From contig UWSI01000026.1 in assembly GCA_900541895.1 (NCBI GenBank), positions 1 to 21,162 of the forward strand: DNA of 21,162 bases. The letters are read 5' to 3'. The notes under the pieces were generated by a model, which ran no database searches, was not told the DNA's origin, and saw only the letters and a list, made by a program, of their open reading frames with translations. The stretch comes from an uncultured Actinomyces sp. GTDB taxonomy: Bacteria > Actinomycetota > Actinomycetes > Actinomycetales > Actinomycetaceae. Positions 13,912-21,162 of this stretch are shown one piece after another. Positions within the stretch are counted from its first letter, which is position 1. Every line of letters starts with the position of its first letter. A program made the position numbers and the translations under genes.

Positions 13912-16191
13912 ATGTACGACGCAATTGTGATCGGTTCAGGAATAGGTTCACTGACAACCGCAGGACTGCTCGCAGGAGTGGCGAAGAAGCGGGTGCTCGT
14001 CCTCGAAAAACACTCCATCCCAGGGGGACTTACCCACGCATTTCGGCGCCAAGGCGCGAGCTGGGACGTCGGATTGCACTACGTCGGCGACATGGCTCCG
14101 GGGACTCGGCCTCGTCACATCATTAATTACCTCGCGGGCGGGAAGCTTTCGTGGATGCAGATGCCCGATAGCTACGACCGCTTCTGCCTCCCGAAGCTCG
14201 GAGTGACTCTTGATGTCCCATCAGACGCAGCTCTCTATCTCCAGCGACTTGAGGCGCTCTTTCCGAAGGAAAAACGAGCGCTGAAGCGCTATTTTAAAGA
14301 CGTCGCGCGGGCATACTCGTGGATGACTCTCAACTATGTTCGCCAGGTTGTCCCGCAACAGGTGGCCCCTCTTGTCGCCTTGGCACAGAAGATGCACTCC
14401 TCCCTCGCATGTGAGACGACTGCGCACTATATGAATCGTCGTTTTCGCGATCCGGCATTGAGAACTCTCCTGACGACGCACTGGGGAGACTACGGAGTCG
14501 AACCCGAGCGCAGTGCTTTTGTCGCCCATGCAATGATCGTCGGCCACTACATGAATGGAGCGTGGTTTCCCCAGGGAGGAAGCGGGCAAATCTCGCGAAT
14601 GGTCGAGGAAAAAATCCGCTCAAATGGGGGAGAAATTCGCGTCTCTCAAAGTGTCGAAGAAATTCTTATCCAAAACGGTCGGGCGGTGGGAGTCCGCATC
14701 ACAGACACTTCAGGTATTCATCCAGCGACCTATGAAGAACGCGCACCGATCATCGTTTCGGGAGTTGGAGCAAGCGAAACGTATAACCGTCTACTTCCCA
14801 CGCAGGGAGGAATTGGAAAAGTCACGGAAGAAAGACGCAAAGCGATCGCGCGCATGGGAGACGGAGGGACAGCCGTCATTGTCTACCTCACCCTTGACCA
14901 CTATCCCGAAGGGATCGACGGCTCCAACATCTGGATCAATGAGGGTGATGGCTCGCAGACTCCCGCGACCTTGACTGCGGCGCTGGTGGAAGGCAATCCC
15001 CAAACGGCCTTTGTCTCTTTCCCAGGGCTCAAAGCAGGTGACCAGCACGCCACCGCAGAAATTGTCTCCTTCGTTGAAGCCGGTGCTTTTCGTGCGTGGG
15101 AGGACACAATGAAAGGGGACAGAGGAAACGATTACGACTTGCTCAAATCAACAATGGCGAGGGGACTGATCGCACTCGTTGACCGCACTCTTCCGGGCTT
15201 CGCGGATGCTGTTTGCTACGAAGAAGTAGCGACGCCTCTGAGTATTGAGCACTACACCTCTCATTCAAAGGGATGCTTCTACGGCCTTCCTCTAACCCCG
15301 CAACGGCTAAATGCGGGGCTGACCACCCCAGAAACACCGATCCCAGGGCTCTTCCTAACAGGACAAGACGCGGGATTCCCCGGAATTGTCGGGGCCACAA
15401 TGTCTGGGTGGACAAGCGCATGTCGAATCCTCGGGCCAAAGGGATATCTGCAGATCAATCAGAGCCTGAGCAGCGACCCCGAGAGTGCATGTGAAACCTG
15501 CGATCAGGAAGCAGTACAGGACCCATTCCACAGTGCGCCACGCATGCGTGCTCAGGTCGTCCATGCGGACTGGCTAAGCCCCCACATTCGAGACATTGTC
15601 CTGAAACTCCCTCGTTCACAGGAGTGGACACCCGGTCAGTACGCCCTCATTCGAGTTGCTCCCTTTGAGTGGCGACCATATTCCTTGGCAAGCGCGTCTG
15701 GAGAAACCACCCGTTTCCTCATCGATGTGAGAACCAAGGGGAAGGGAGCAGCATTCGCGCGCAGCCTGGAGCCTGGAGACAAGGTCGAACTCCAACTCCC
15801 ATTGGGAAATTTCGAAATTCACAGCGAAGAAGCCAAAAACGAGGAGAGTCCCAGCCGCCGCAGGATCTTCATCGCAACGGGAAGCGGGATTGCGCCATTT
15901 TGTGCTGCCTTTGAGGAGGGGATCCGTGCTGACGAGCTGCTGATCTTTGGATGCGCAAACACGGATGAGGATCTGACGCTACGACTTGAAACACCGATCC
16001 CTCCCATCATCCGCTGCATTACACGTGAGTCAAGCGATGCCGCATTCAAGGGCCGCGTCACGGACTATCTACGCATGACAGGTATCGATCCACACGCGGA
16101 TTACTACGTGTGCGGCTCACCTGCCATGGTCGCCGATGTTCGTCGCGTCATCCGAAGCGGCGGGGGACGCGTCTACTGTGACTTCTTTTAG
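13912..16191 (+). CDS. CrtI/retinol-saturase-like oxidoreductase fused to an FNR-type reductase
   Basis: A 759-residue two-module flavoprotein. Residues 1-510 resemble the phytoene desaturase/carotenoid isomerase/retinol saturase group: dinucleotide fold IVIGSGIGSLTTAG (GSGIG 8-12), Glu32 in VLEKHSIPGGLTHAF, WDVGLHYVGDM, and the terminal FAD motif GLFLTGQDAGFPGIVGATMSG (479-499). A linker (about 510-542) leads to a ferredoxin-NADP reductase-like module (about 543-759): RPYSLAS (588-594) for FAD, TGSGIAPF (656-663) for NAD(P), YVCGSP (732-737), and an aromatic end YCDFF. I infer that NAD(P)H electrons reach the first flavin directly or through a carrier, making a saturase or isomerase on a polyene or other lipid. 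Substrate unknown. ATG 13912 has AAGGGG 5 nt upstream. No carotenoid genes lie nearby. Confidence 0.85.
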   Translation: MYDAIVIGSGIGSLTTAGLLAGVAKKRVLVLEKHSIPGGLTHAFRRQGASWDVGLHYVGDMAPGTRPRHIINYLAGGKLSWMQMPDSYDRFCLPKLGVTLDVPSDAALYLQRLEALFPKEKRALKRYFKDVARAYSWMTLNYVRQVVPQQVAPLVALAQKMHSSLACETTAHYMNRRFRDPALRTLLTTHWGDYGVEPERSAFVAHAMIVGHYMNGAWFPQGGSGQISRMVEEKIRSNGGEIRVSQSVEEILIQNGRAVGVRITDTSGIHPATYEERAPIIVSGVGASETYNRLLPTQGGIGKVTEERRKAIARMGDGGTAVIVYLTLDHYPEGIDGSNIWINEGDGSQTPATLTAALVEGNPQTAFVSFPGLKAGDQHATAEIVSFVEAGAFRAWEDTMKGDRGNDYDLLKSTMARGLIALVDRTLPGFADAVCYEEVATPLSIEHYTSHSKGCFYGLPLTPQRLNAGLTTPETPIPGLFLTGQDAGFPGIVGATMSGWTSACRILGPKGYLQINQSLSSDPESACETCDQEAVQDPFHSAPRMRAQVVHADWLSPHIRDIVLKLPRSQEWTPGQYALIRVAPFEWRPYSLASASGETTRFLIDVRTKGKGAAFARSLEPGDKVELQLPLGNFEIHSEEAKNEESPSRRRIFIATGSGIAPFCAAFEEGIRADELLIFGCANTDEDLTLRLETPIPPIIRCITRESSDAAFKGRVTDYLRMTGIDPHADYYVCGSPAMVADVRRVIRSGGGRVYCDFF

Positions 16192-16204
16192 ACGCGCGAA
16201 TCTC

Positions 16205-16681
16205 TTATTCGCCCGCCGAAGCCAATTTCCAATCCTCGAAAGAGAACTCGGGGGAGACAACGCAGGTGGCCAGCGCCGCTTGGCCTCGAGCAAAGGTACG
16301 CTGCCACGAACCGGCGGGGACAAGGAATTGCACGGGGTTCGAAGGATCAGAAGGGGAGAGTTCCTCTTCCTCAGCAGCCGGCGAGCCTAAGGTTACGATC
16401 TGAGGTTCGGAACTGGGGGCCTCGCCATCTCCGCCGAGGTGAATCTCAAGTGCGCCCGGCCCCGACCAGATCCACAGCTCGTCGGAGTGCACCAGGTGCC
16501 AAGCAGCCTCCTCGTCGCGATCCAGCACGAACAGGATTGCCGAGGCCGTGGCTCGCTGGCCGCGAGGGGTTTCCACATGCGTGGGTGCGGTCCACGTGCG
16601 GCGGAAGTGGCCGCCCTCGGGGTGGGGCGCAAGGTCAAGTTGTTTCACAAGCGTCGAAGCAAGTGGGCTGAGAGTAGTCAT
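16205..16681 (-). CDS. DUF985 / cupin_5 family protein
   Basis: A 158-residue single-domain cupin. The N-terminal DLAPHPEGGHFRRTW (16-30) is the signature of the DUF985 (cupin_5) family. It is followed by ATASAILFVLDRDEEAAWHLVHSDELWIW, in which His62, His65 and Glu68 are candidate metal ligands, and by VPAGSWQRTF. Most members have no known reaction; some are suggested to act on sugars or sugar nucleotides. The ATG overlaps the stop of the amidohydrolase gene (ATGA), so it is the third cistron of the SAHH-like operon. Its end is 13 nt from the convergent fusion gene, with no obvious terminator between. A role in the nucleoside pathway is suggested by coupling only. Confidence 0.8.
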   Translation of the reverse strand: MTTLSPLASTLVKQLDLAPHPEGGHFRRTWTAPTHVETPRGQRATASAILFVLDRDEEAAWHLVHSDELWIWSGPGALEIHLGGDGEAPSSEPQIVTLGSPAAEEEELSPSDPSNPVQFLVPAGSWQRTFARGQAALATCVVSPEFSFEDWKLASAGE

Positions 16682-18051
16682 TGTGCTTCTCCCTCAAAAA
16701 TGTCGCTGAAACGTGGATCAACCCAGCGCAGGTTTCCGTCAATAATCGTTGCAATCTGGCGGGAAGCGCCGGTTTGGACGAGCTCTTCGATGGTGTCGAC
16801 GATCGTCGTTACGGGTACATCGAAAAACACCATGTCTGCGACCGCGCCAGACTGAAGCTGGCCCACGCGTTGAGAACCTGTCGACAATCCCAATGCGACA
16901 GCCCCGCCCAAGGTCGCGGCATGCAGAAGACGGCGAGCCAAATCGCTTTCCGAATATCCCTGAGCGCGCGCAATCCTATAAAGCAGCGCAACGTCCTCCA
17001 TGACATCCAAACTGGGTGAGGATGACAGAGAGTCCGTCCCCACGGCCAACAAGTTGCCCTCATTCAGGTAGGCGGCAACGGGAGGCGCATCCAAGCCGAT
17101 GACACGGTTCGAGCGCGGACACAAAGCGACAGCAGTATTTCGCGAACGCAGGCGACGCCGGTCGTCCGCGGTCATGTAGACGCCATGTGCCACATGACAA
17201 TCAGGCCCCAAGACACCCAGTTGATCAACGAATTGTGTTGCTGAGAAACCCCCGCCCAAGGAACGCATCTCGGTGAAGGAGGTCGAGGCCCCACTGCGCC
17301 ACAAATCGTCCAGCTGCGCGGTCCGGCCTTCTTTCCACTCGGCCTCGGAATGGGACTCTCCCAAGTGGATGTGCAGACGGAGGTTGCGTCGGCGCGCAAG
17401 ATCGGGAAGATCCAAAAGGGGTTCCGCATCCAATGAATACGGGGCGTGCGGGGAAATGCCGATCTGCGGGGGAGTGGGCATCGCATCCAAGGAAGCGTTG
17501 ACGCTTGCCGGACCGCGAGCCGCCCAATCCTCGTTCGACCACCCCATGACTTCCCAGTAGGCGACGCCGTGCAGGCCCAGGTCGTGGAGTGCGCTCGCGG
17601 CCTCGGGGTCGGTGACAACATCGGCAGCGCTGGTTGTTCCATAACGGATCGAGAGGCGAGCACCCCGCGCGGCCTCGGCCTTCCAATCGAATTCGGTGTG
17701 GTCGTAAACCGCGTCGAAAGCCTGCGCCCACGAGGGGAAACCCGTGTAGCGCTTTGCCCCAACTTCCGCCATTCCCGTGTACTGCAGGTGGGTGTGCGCG
17801 TTGACGAGGCCGGGCATGAGTACCCCGTCCACGTGGTGCTCGACGAAAGAACGTCCAGCTTGCTCAAGGGCGTGGATCACCCAATCGCGTGAACCGACGT
17901 GCTCAATGCGTCCATCAATAACTGCGATTGCGCCATCAAGAACAGAAGGCGCGGTGATGGGGATGACAAGACCCGCAGAATAGACCTGGACTACATCAGA
18001 ATGTGGGGCAAGCGGGCGGATCTGTGCGTCATCTGGGGTAACTGTCGACAT
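16678..18051 (-). CDS. Amidohydrolase, SAH/MTA/nucleoside deaminase type
   Basis: A 457-residue metal-dependent amidohydrolase of the cytosine/adenosine deaminase-like (TRZ/ATZ) group. Metal and catalytic motifs: NAHTHLQ (His86, His88), LHIHLGES (His229, Glu232), HVAHG (His289) and AVGTDSLSSSPSLD (Asp340). PHAPYSL (201-207) is also characteristic. Related enzymes deaminate S-adenosylhomocysteine, methylthioadenosine or 5'-deoxyadenosine. Aminodeoxyfutalosine deaminase looks similar, but no menaquinone genes are nearby. Position 4 nt after an SAHH-like gene favours a SAH-related substrate. ATG 18051 is chosen as the first start beyond the previous stop; ATG 18066 would overlap it. No clear ribosome-binding site, so translation is probably coupled. 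Stop overlaps the cupin start by 4 nt. Confidence 0.85.
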   Translation of the reverse strand: MSTVTPDDAQIRPLAPHSDVVQVYSAGLVIPITAPSVLDGAIAVIDGRIEHVGSRDWVIHALEQAGRSFVEHHVDGVLMPGLVNAHTHLQYTGMAEVGAKRYTGFPSWAQAFDAVYDHTEFDWKAEAARGARLSIRYGTTSAADVVTDPEAASALHDLGLHGVAYWEVMGWSNEDWAARGPASVNASLDAMPTPPQIGISPHAPYSLDAEPLLDLPDLARRRNLRLHIHLGESHSEAEWKEGRTAQLDDLWRSGASTSFTEMRSLGGGFSATQFVDQLGVLGPDCHVAHGVYMTADDRRRLRSRNTAVALCPRSNRVIGLDAPPVAAYLNEGNLLAVGTDSLSSSPSLDVMEDVALLYRIARAQGYSESDLARRLLHAATLGGAVALGLSTGSQRVGQLQSGAVADMVFFDVPVTTIVDTIEELVQTGASRQIATIIDGNLRWVDPRFSDIFEGEAQ

Positions 18052-18055
18052 AGGA

Positions 18056-19525
18056 CTATTGTGCATTGCCGACGCCGCGCAGTGCATCAAGCGCAGCTTG
18101 AGCCACCGCATTATCGGCTTGGATGGGGAGGTTATGGAGACCGGGCTCGAGTTCGTCTGCGTGCGTGAGTAGCTCGGTGAGCGCGGCAACCTGAACCCCG
18201 AAACTCATGTCCATGATCTCGATGGGGTTTCCCTCGCCGGCTGTGTAGTTAATGCCCTCTCCCTTTTCTAGGAGACGCAGGGACTTTCCCGTGGGATCGG
18301 CCAGCCTTTGCACGTGTGGGTCACCGGCCTCGCTCAAAGTCCACCCCGCGGCCAGTGCCTGCTCGACCTCAACTTCACCGACCACGCCGCCTGCGACGGT
18401 GACAATCGCATCTTCGGGGAGAGCTTCAAGAGCACTGAGGGGAATGGTCGAGGGCTCTCCCGTGGCGGACATCAAAAGCCCCGCCGTGGAGGCAACCTCG
18501 CTGAGGGAAGCGACGGTGAAACCATCCATGCGTGCTTGGAGCGCGCGGACGGGGTCCAGCTCAACGACACTGACACGGGCCCCCAGGGCACGAGCAAAGC
18601 GCGCGCATCCCTTTCCGACATCTCCATATCCAATGATTCCGACCTTCATCCCAGGAATTGGGGCGCCGAGGCCGTCGGGGTCAATGATGTCAAGGACAGT
18701 TGTCCAGCATGATTGACCGGTGCCGTAAGCATTATCGAAGAGCGTCTTTGAGCGTGCATCATTGCTGGCAATCACGGGGATGCTCAGGGGGAAATGACGC
18801 AGTGGGCGCAGGCCTGATGTTGTTTCCTCTGCCGCACCGATCATGGCTGACAGTGCTGTCGGTGCGCGCTTGGGATCGTGCGCCATGCGGATTAAATGAG
18901 AGCCGTCATCCAACAGATATTCGATATTTTCGGCCAGGAACTCACGGGCAAGTACTTCCTCCTGCTCGGGGCTTGCCTGGGAGTCGGCAAAAACCTTCAG
19001 TCCCTCCCGGCGCAGTTCGTCGGCAACGTCATCGCGGGTCTCGCTTGCGTGCCCAAAAACGGAAACTTCGGCTCCGGCCTCGGAAAGCATCAAAGCAAGC
19101 GCTGCGGTCTTAGGTTCCAAAACTAGGGCGAGGCCAATCCGGCGACCCGGGAGCAGGTGGGTAATGCGGCGAACCGCTGCCTCGGTCACGGGCATGTGCA
19201 TGCGTGCCCATGCAATGCGTCCGGCATCTCCGGGGCCAGAAATTGGGGATGCGTCGGGAGCGTAAACTCCTTGGAATCTGCCGCCGGGAGCGAGGACGGT
19301 GATCGCACCCGGGCGAGGAAATGCTCCCTCATCCAGGTCGAAGATGACGTCGAGGCCGGTGGGAGTGGAGGGGGCGGCCACGGAAGGATCGGGGGACATG
19401 ACCTGGGCTCCGAAAGCCTCAAGGAGCGCGGTGAGCTCGCCGTCGGAGGTGATGAAGCGCCGTCCGGCGATCAACATATTTGTTGCGCGGGCATATGCCC
19501 GCAGAAGCACTTGCGCATGGGTCAT
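18056..19525 (-). CDS. Divergent S-adenosylhomocysteine hydrolase-like protein
   Basis: Clearly of the AHCY family but atypical. Motifs (counted from the longer start at 19585, add 20): EETTSG (253-258), NDARSK then FDNAYGTGQS (275-292, with the substrate Lys280 and Asp284 positions kept), NAD fold GYGDVGKG (319-326) and the archaeal/Thermotoga-type GINYTAGEGNPIEIMDMSF (444-462). By hand alignment, the segment usually reading HVTxETA is VLEPKTA, the usual GHF(D/N)VEI is GVVGEVEV, and the usual GHP is GNP, so three conserved histidines look lost. There is an unusual head of about 100 residues before RIAWARMHMPV, and the C-terminal Lys-Tyr tail of long SAHHs is absent. NAD binding is likely; substrate is uncertain. 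ATG 19525 has TAGTTT 7 nt upstream (leaderless); ATG 19585 is the alternative. Confidence 0.8.
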   Translation of the reverse strand: MTHAQVLLRAYARATNMLIAGRRFITSDGELTALLEAFGAQVMSPDPSVAAPSTPTGLDVIFDLDEGAFPRPGAITVLAPGGRFQGVYAPDASPISGPGDAGRIAWARMHMPVTEAAVRRITHLLPGRRIGLALVLEPKTAALALMLSEAGAEVSVFGHASETRDDVADELRREGLKVFADSQASPEQEEVLAREFLAENIEYLLDDGSHLIRMAHDPKRAPTALSAMIGAAEETTSGLRPLRHFPLSIPVIASNDARSKTLFDNAYGTGQSCWTTVLDIIDPDGLGAPIPGMKVGIIGYGDVGKGCARFARALGARVSVVELDPVRALQARMDGFTVASLSEVASTAGLLMSATGEPSTIPLSALEALPEDAIVTVAGGVVGEVEVEQALAAGWTLSEAGDPHVQRLADPTGKSLRLLEKGEGINYTAGEGNPIEIMDMSFGVQVAALTELLTHADELEPGLHNLPIQADNAVAQAALDALRGVGNAQ

Positions 19526-19532
19526 GCCGTTC

Positions 19533-19538
19533 AAACTA
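19533..19538 (-). promoter_or_regulatory. Candidate -10 box of the SAHH-like operon
   Basis: On the minus strand TAGTTT is followed by 7 nt and then ATG 19525, with no Shine-Dalgarno. The arrangement fits a leaderless transcript and is the main reason for preferring this start over 19585. The -35 region is not well matched. Confidence 0.35.
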
Positions 19539-19677
19539 GCAGATGCGCCTTCACCAGGTTGACGAGTTGGCGGCATTAGGTCCATGAAAGACGCGGTTGT
19601 TAGTCTGGTCGTAGGTCCTTTTCTGTTCCATGGTTGCCCTTGAGGACATCATTTCCGGTCGTGAGGAAGTACTACAC

Positions 19678-20631
19678 ATGCGCGAAGCGTTAATGCCGCA
19701 GGCAAGTGATCCGACCACATACGCGAATGCTGATATTCGCCTGGCAGCAGTCGATATGGATGGGACCTTGTTGGATGATCAGAAAAACTTCCCCGCGGGA
19801 CTGGAGCAGCTCCTTGATTCTATGGAGGATCGTGGCATCACTTTTGTTCCCGCCTCAGGTCGACAAATCTGGACTCTGATCAATATGTTCCCGGAGCGCG
19901 TGGGGATGACTTTTATCGGTGAAAATGGCGCGGTCGTTATGCGTGATGGGGAAGAGATTTCCTCAAGTCCCCTTGACCTAGGGACGGTACGTCGGTGTGT
20001 CGAGTTGGTCCGTCATCACGTGCGTCAGGGCGGTTTCTTTGCTGCGCGTTCCGATTCGCAAGACGGGAAGGCCCAGGAAATGGAAGCTGCCCAGGAAATG
20101 GAAGCTGCGCAGTGGGATGGAGGCCTTGTCGTTTGCGGAAAGAAATCAGCGTATATCGAGCGCAGTGATGAGCCGTTCGTGCATGCAATCTCTCCGTACT
20201 ACGCGCGAACTCAGGTTGTTGAAGACCTGCTAGAGGTACTTGACGAGATTGAACACGGTGAATTGGATGACGCGATCATCAAGCTTGCCCTGCGCAGTGC
20301 AGGAGATGTAAAGCCCTTGGCTGAACGAACTTTGGGAACGTTCAAGCAGAGTCATCAATTCGCGCTTTCTGGTGATAACTGGGCAGATTTGCAGATGCGC
20401 GGGGTTGATAAAGGCCAAGCGCTCAGCGAGCTGCAGAAGTATCTTGGGGTTTCACCTGCACAAACCGCAGTATTTGGAGACGCGGGAAACGACCTTGGGA
20501 TGATGTCTCACGCTGAGTTTTCCTTTGCGATGGCGAATGCGTCTCCCGATATCCTTGCCGCCGCTCGCTTTGTTGCCCCTTCGAATAACGAGGCCGGGGT
20601 TGTGCGCGTGCTGAGCTCTTTCCTTGAGTAG
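19678..20631 (+). CDS. Cof-type HAD-superfamily phosphatase
   Basis: A 317-residue HAD hydrolase of the Cof (C2 cap) type. Motif I DMDGT (26-30; nucleophile Asp26, acid/base Asp28), motif II Ser60 in VPASGRQ, motif III Lys245 in GVDKGQAL and motif IV GDAGND (267-272) are all intact. The family dephosphorylates sugar phosphates, nucleotides or flavin precursors; the substrate is unknown. ATG 19678 is chosen because GAGGAAG (19663-19669) lies 8 nt upstream; ATG 19630 has no ribosome-binding site and would leave very little room for the divergent promoters. Residues 132-143 contain a tandem AQEMEA duplication in the cap region. It is divergent from the SAHH-like operon. Confidence 0.88.
   Translation: MREALMPQASDPTTYANADIRLAAVDMDGTLLDDQKNFPAGLEQLLDSMEDRGITFVPASGRQIWTLINMFPERVGMTFIGENGAVVMRDGEEISSSPLDLGTVRRCVELVRHHVRQGGFFAARSDSQDGKAQEMEAAQEMEAAQWDGGLVVCGKKSAYIERSDEPFVHAISPYYARTQVVEDLLEVLDEIEHGELDDAIIKLALRSAGDVKPLAERTLGTFKQSHQFALSGDNWADLQMRGVDKGQALSELQKYLGVSPAQTAVFGDAGNDLGMMSHAEFSFAMANASPDILAAARFVAPSNNEAGVVRVLSSFLE
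20071..20106 (+). repeat. In-frame 18-bp tandem duplication
   Basis: GCCCAGGAAATGGAAGCT occurs twice without a gap (20071-20088 and 20089-20106), followed by a third partial start GCGCAG. It encodes AQEMEA twice in the HAD cap domain. The identity of the copies points to a recent slippage event. Confidence 0.9.
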
Positions 20632-20649
20632 TCACCTTTACAGGGTCCA

Positions 20650-20666
20650 GAGACTTCGATAGTCTC
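20650..20666 (+). terminator. Weak hairpin after the HAD gene
   Basis: GAGACT (20650-20655) pairs with AGTCTC (20661-20666) around TCGAT, 19 nt past the stop. The stem is only 6 bp with no U run, so it may be chance or only partly effective before the next gene. Confidence 0.3.
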
Positions 20667-20700
20667 AGTCTTCGGAATAAATATCCACGAGGAGGACAAT

Positions 20701-21087
20701 GTGAGCATGCCGCAGCCGGCTGGTCAAAACTTCGGAACCCCGTTTGGGCAAGGTGAAGCGAAACTTAAGCGTTTCCCGCTGATCCTCGGCATTATCGGCT
20801 GGATTCTTGTTATTTGTTCGTTTTTGTTCCCCTACCTGATTATCCAAAGCGCAATCAAGAGCGGACATCCCGAAGGCGCCGGTTGGGTATGGATCCTGAT
20901 CTTGTTCATGTGGGTCGGCCTCATCGGCCCGATGAATATTCTCGGCGTGGTCTTGTCGATTCCGAGTCGTGCAGTCCAGGTCTCAGCGGCACAGCGCACG
21001 CTCAACGTGTGGGCGATTGTTCTGAATGTGAGTTCCTTGGCATTGGGAATCCTTGGATTCGTGGGACTCTTCTTTATCGCCGGTTAG
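20701..21087 (+). CDS. Small three-helix membrane protein
   Basis: I do not recognise this 128-residue protein. A Pro/Gln/Gly-rich N-terminus of about 22 residues is followed by likely membrane helices at about 25-50, 62-88 and 102-126, with short polar loops (SAIKSGHPEGAG and SIPSRAVQVSAAQRT). This is the pattern of DUF4190-like or similar small actinobacterial membrane proteins, but no firm family call is possible. The GTG start at 20701 has GAGGAGGA at 20689-20696, a very strong ribosome-binding site 4 nt upstream; the ATG two codons later is also reachable. It lies 69 nt after the HAD gene on the same strand. Confidence 0.75.
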   Translation: MSMPQPAGQNFGTPFGQGEAKLKRFPLILGIIGWILVICSFLFPYLIIQSAIKSGHPEGAGWVWILILFMWVGLIGPMNILGVVLSIPSRAVQVSAAQRTLNVWAIVLNVSSLALGILGFVGLFFIAG

Positions 21088-21162
21088 CGCTTCTTCGTCG
21101 AGTATCTTCGCCGGTGAAGATCTGGAGAGAGAAATATTTGGGGGTCGCGACGCAATGCGTCG
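21088..21162. other. Window end: intergenic with two short hairpins
   Basis: No gene start is certain here. ATCTTC-GCCGGT-GAAGAT (21104-21121) is a 6-bp stem that could end the small membrane gene. CGACGC-AAT-GCGTCG (21148-21162) forms another 6-bp stem cut by the window edge, so its full length is unknown. Confidence 0.35.

Noticed and set aside
14555..14974. Plus-strand open frame of 139 codons inside the fusion flavoenzyme
   Set aside because: Lys/Arg/Ser-rich frame-shifted shadow of the flavoprotein with no start signals.
13912..16191. Calling the fusion gene a phytoene desaturase of a carotenoid pathway
   Set aside because: No phytoene synthase or other terpenoid gene is in the window, and the fused reductase argues for a reductive role; only the superfamily is supported.
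16678..18051. Aminodeoxyfutalosine deaminase of the futalosine menaquinone pathway
   Set aside because: The sequence style is similar around HTHLQ, but no mqn genes are present and the neighbour is an SAHH-like gene; kept only as an alternative.
18052..18189. Upstream extension of the amidohydrolase into the SAHH-like gene
   Set aside because: The extra residues look like out-of-frame SAHH-like coding DNA, and the family normally begins near the start chosen at 18051.
1..21162. Mobile element, prophage or integration site
   Set aside because: No transposase, integrase, tRNA end or flanking direct repeats were seen; the gene set looks like ordinary chromosomal operons.

Overview
The window looks like a chromosomal segment of an actinomycete of moderate GC content, plausibly Actinomycetaceae (Actinomyces/Schaalia/Trueperella-like). 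The basis is actinobacterial gene styles: a ModE-type HTH-Mop protein, a ModB-ModC fusion, a WHG-type TetR, frequent GTG/TTG starts, and genes without a Shine-Dalgarno that have a -10 box 6-7 nt before the start. Genus is inference. No rRNA, tRNA, CRISPR array, transposase or phage gene was seen.

Layout. (1) 1-332 is a very AT-rich gene-free leader. (2) 333-4693, plus strand: a winged-helix regulator with a SufR-like cysteine set, an HTH-Mop molybdate sensor, ModA, a fused ModB-ModC and a small membrane protein, ending in a strong hairpin at 4732-4756. (3) 4757-5106 is a gene-free leader before a heterodimeric ABC exporter (5107-8902); its two halves carry exactly the asymmetric ATPase sites expected of a TM287/288-like pair. 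(4) An alpha/beta hydrolase (8990-9925) faces a minus-strand polar amino-acid importer (12637 down to 9999). A 15-bp hairpin sits between the binding protein and the permease. (5) 12863-13108 encodes a tiny, highly charged protein built from 11- and 7-residue repeats.

(6) 13224-16191 is a divergent pair: a TetR regulator and a 759-residue fusion of a CrtI/retinol-saturase-like FAD oxidoreductase with a ferredoxin-NADP reductase-like module. A perfect 18-bp inverted repeat (13847-13864 / 13883-13900) lies between them. This is the best candidate for an undescribed system: a possibly self-sufficient NAD(P)H-driven saturase or desaturase under dedicated repressor control. (7) 19525 down to 16205 is a compact minus-strand operon: an S-adenosylhomocysteine-hydrolase relative that appears to have lost the catalytic and adenine-contact histidines, an amidohydrolase of the nucleoside-deaminase type, and a DUF985 cupin. 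The first two suggest a deamination-first route for SAH or a related nucleoside. (8) 19678-21087, plus strand: a Cof-type HAD phosphatase with an in-frame 18-bp tandem duplication, then a small three-helix membrane protein.

Residue numbers were counted by hand from the stated starts. Family assignments rest on recognised motifs, not on database searches.
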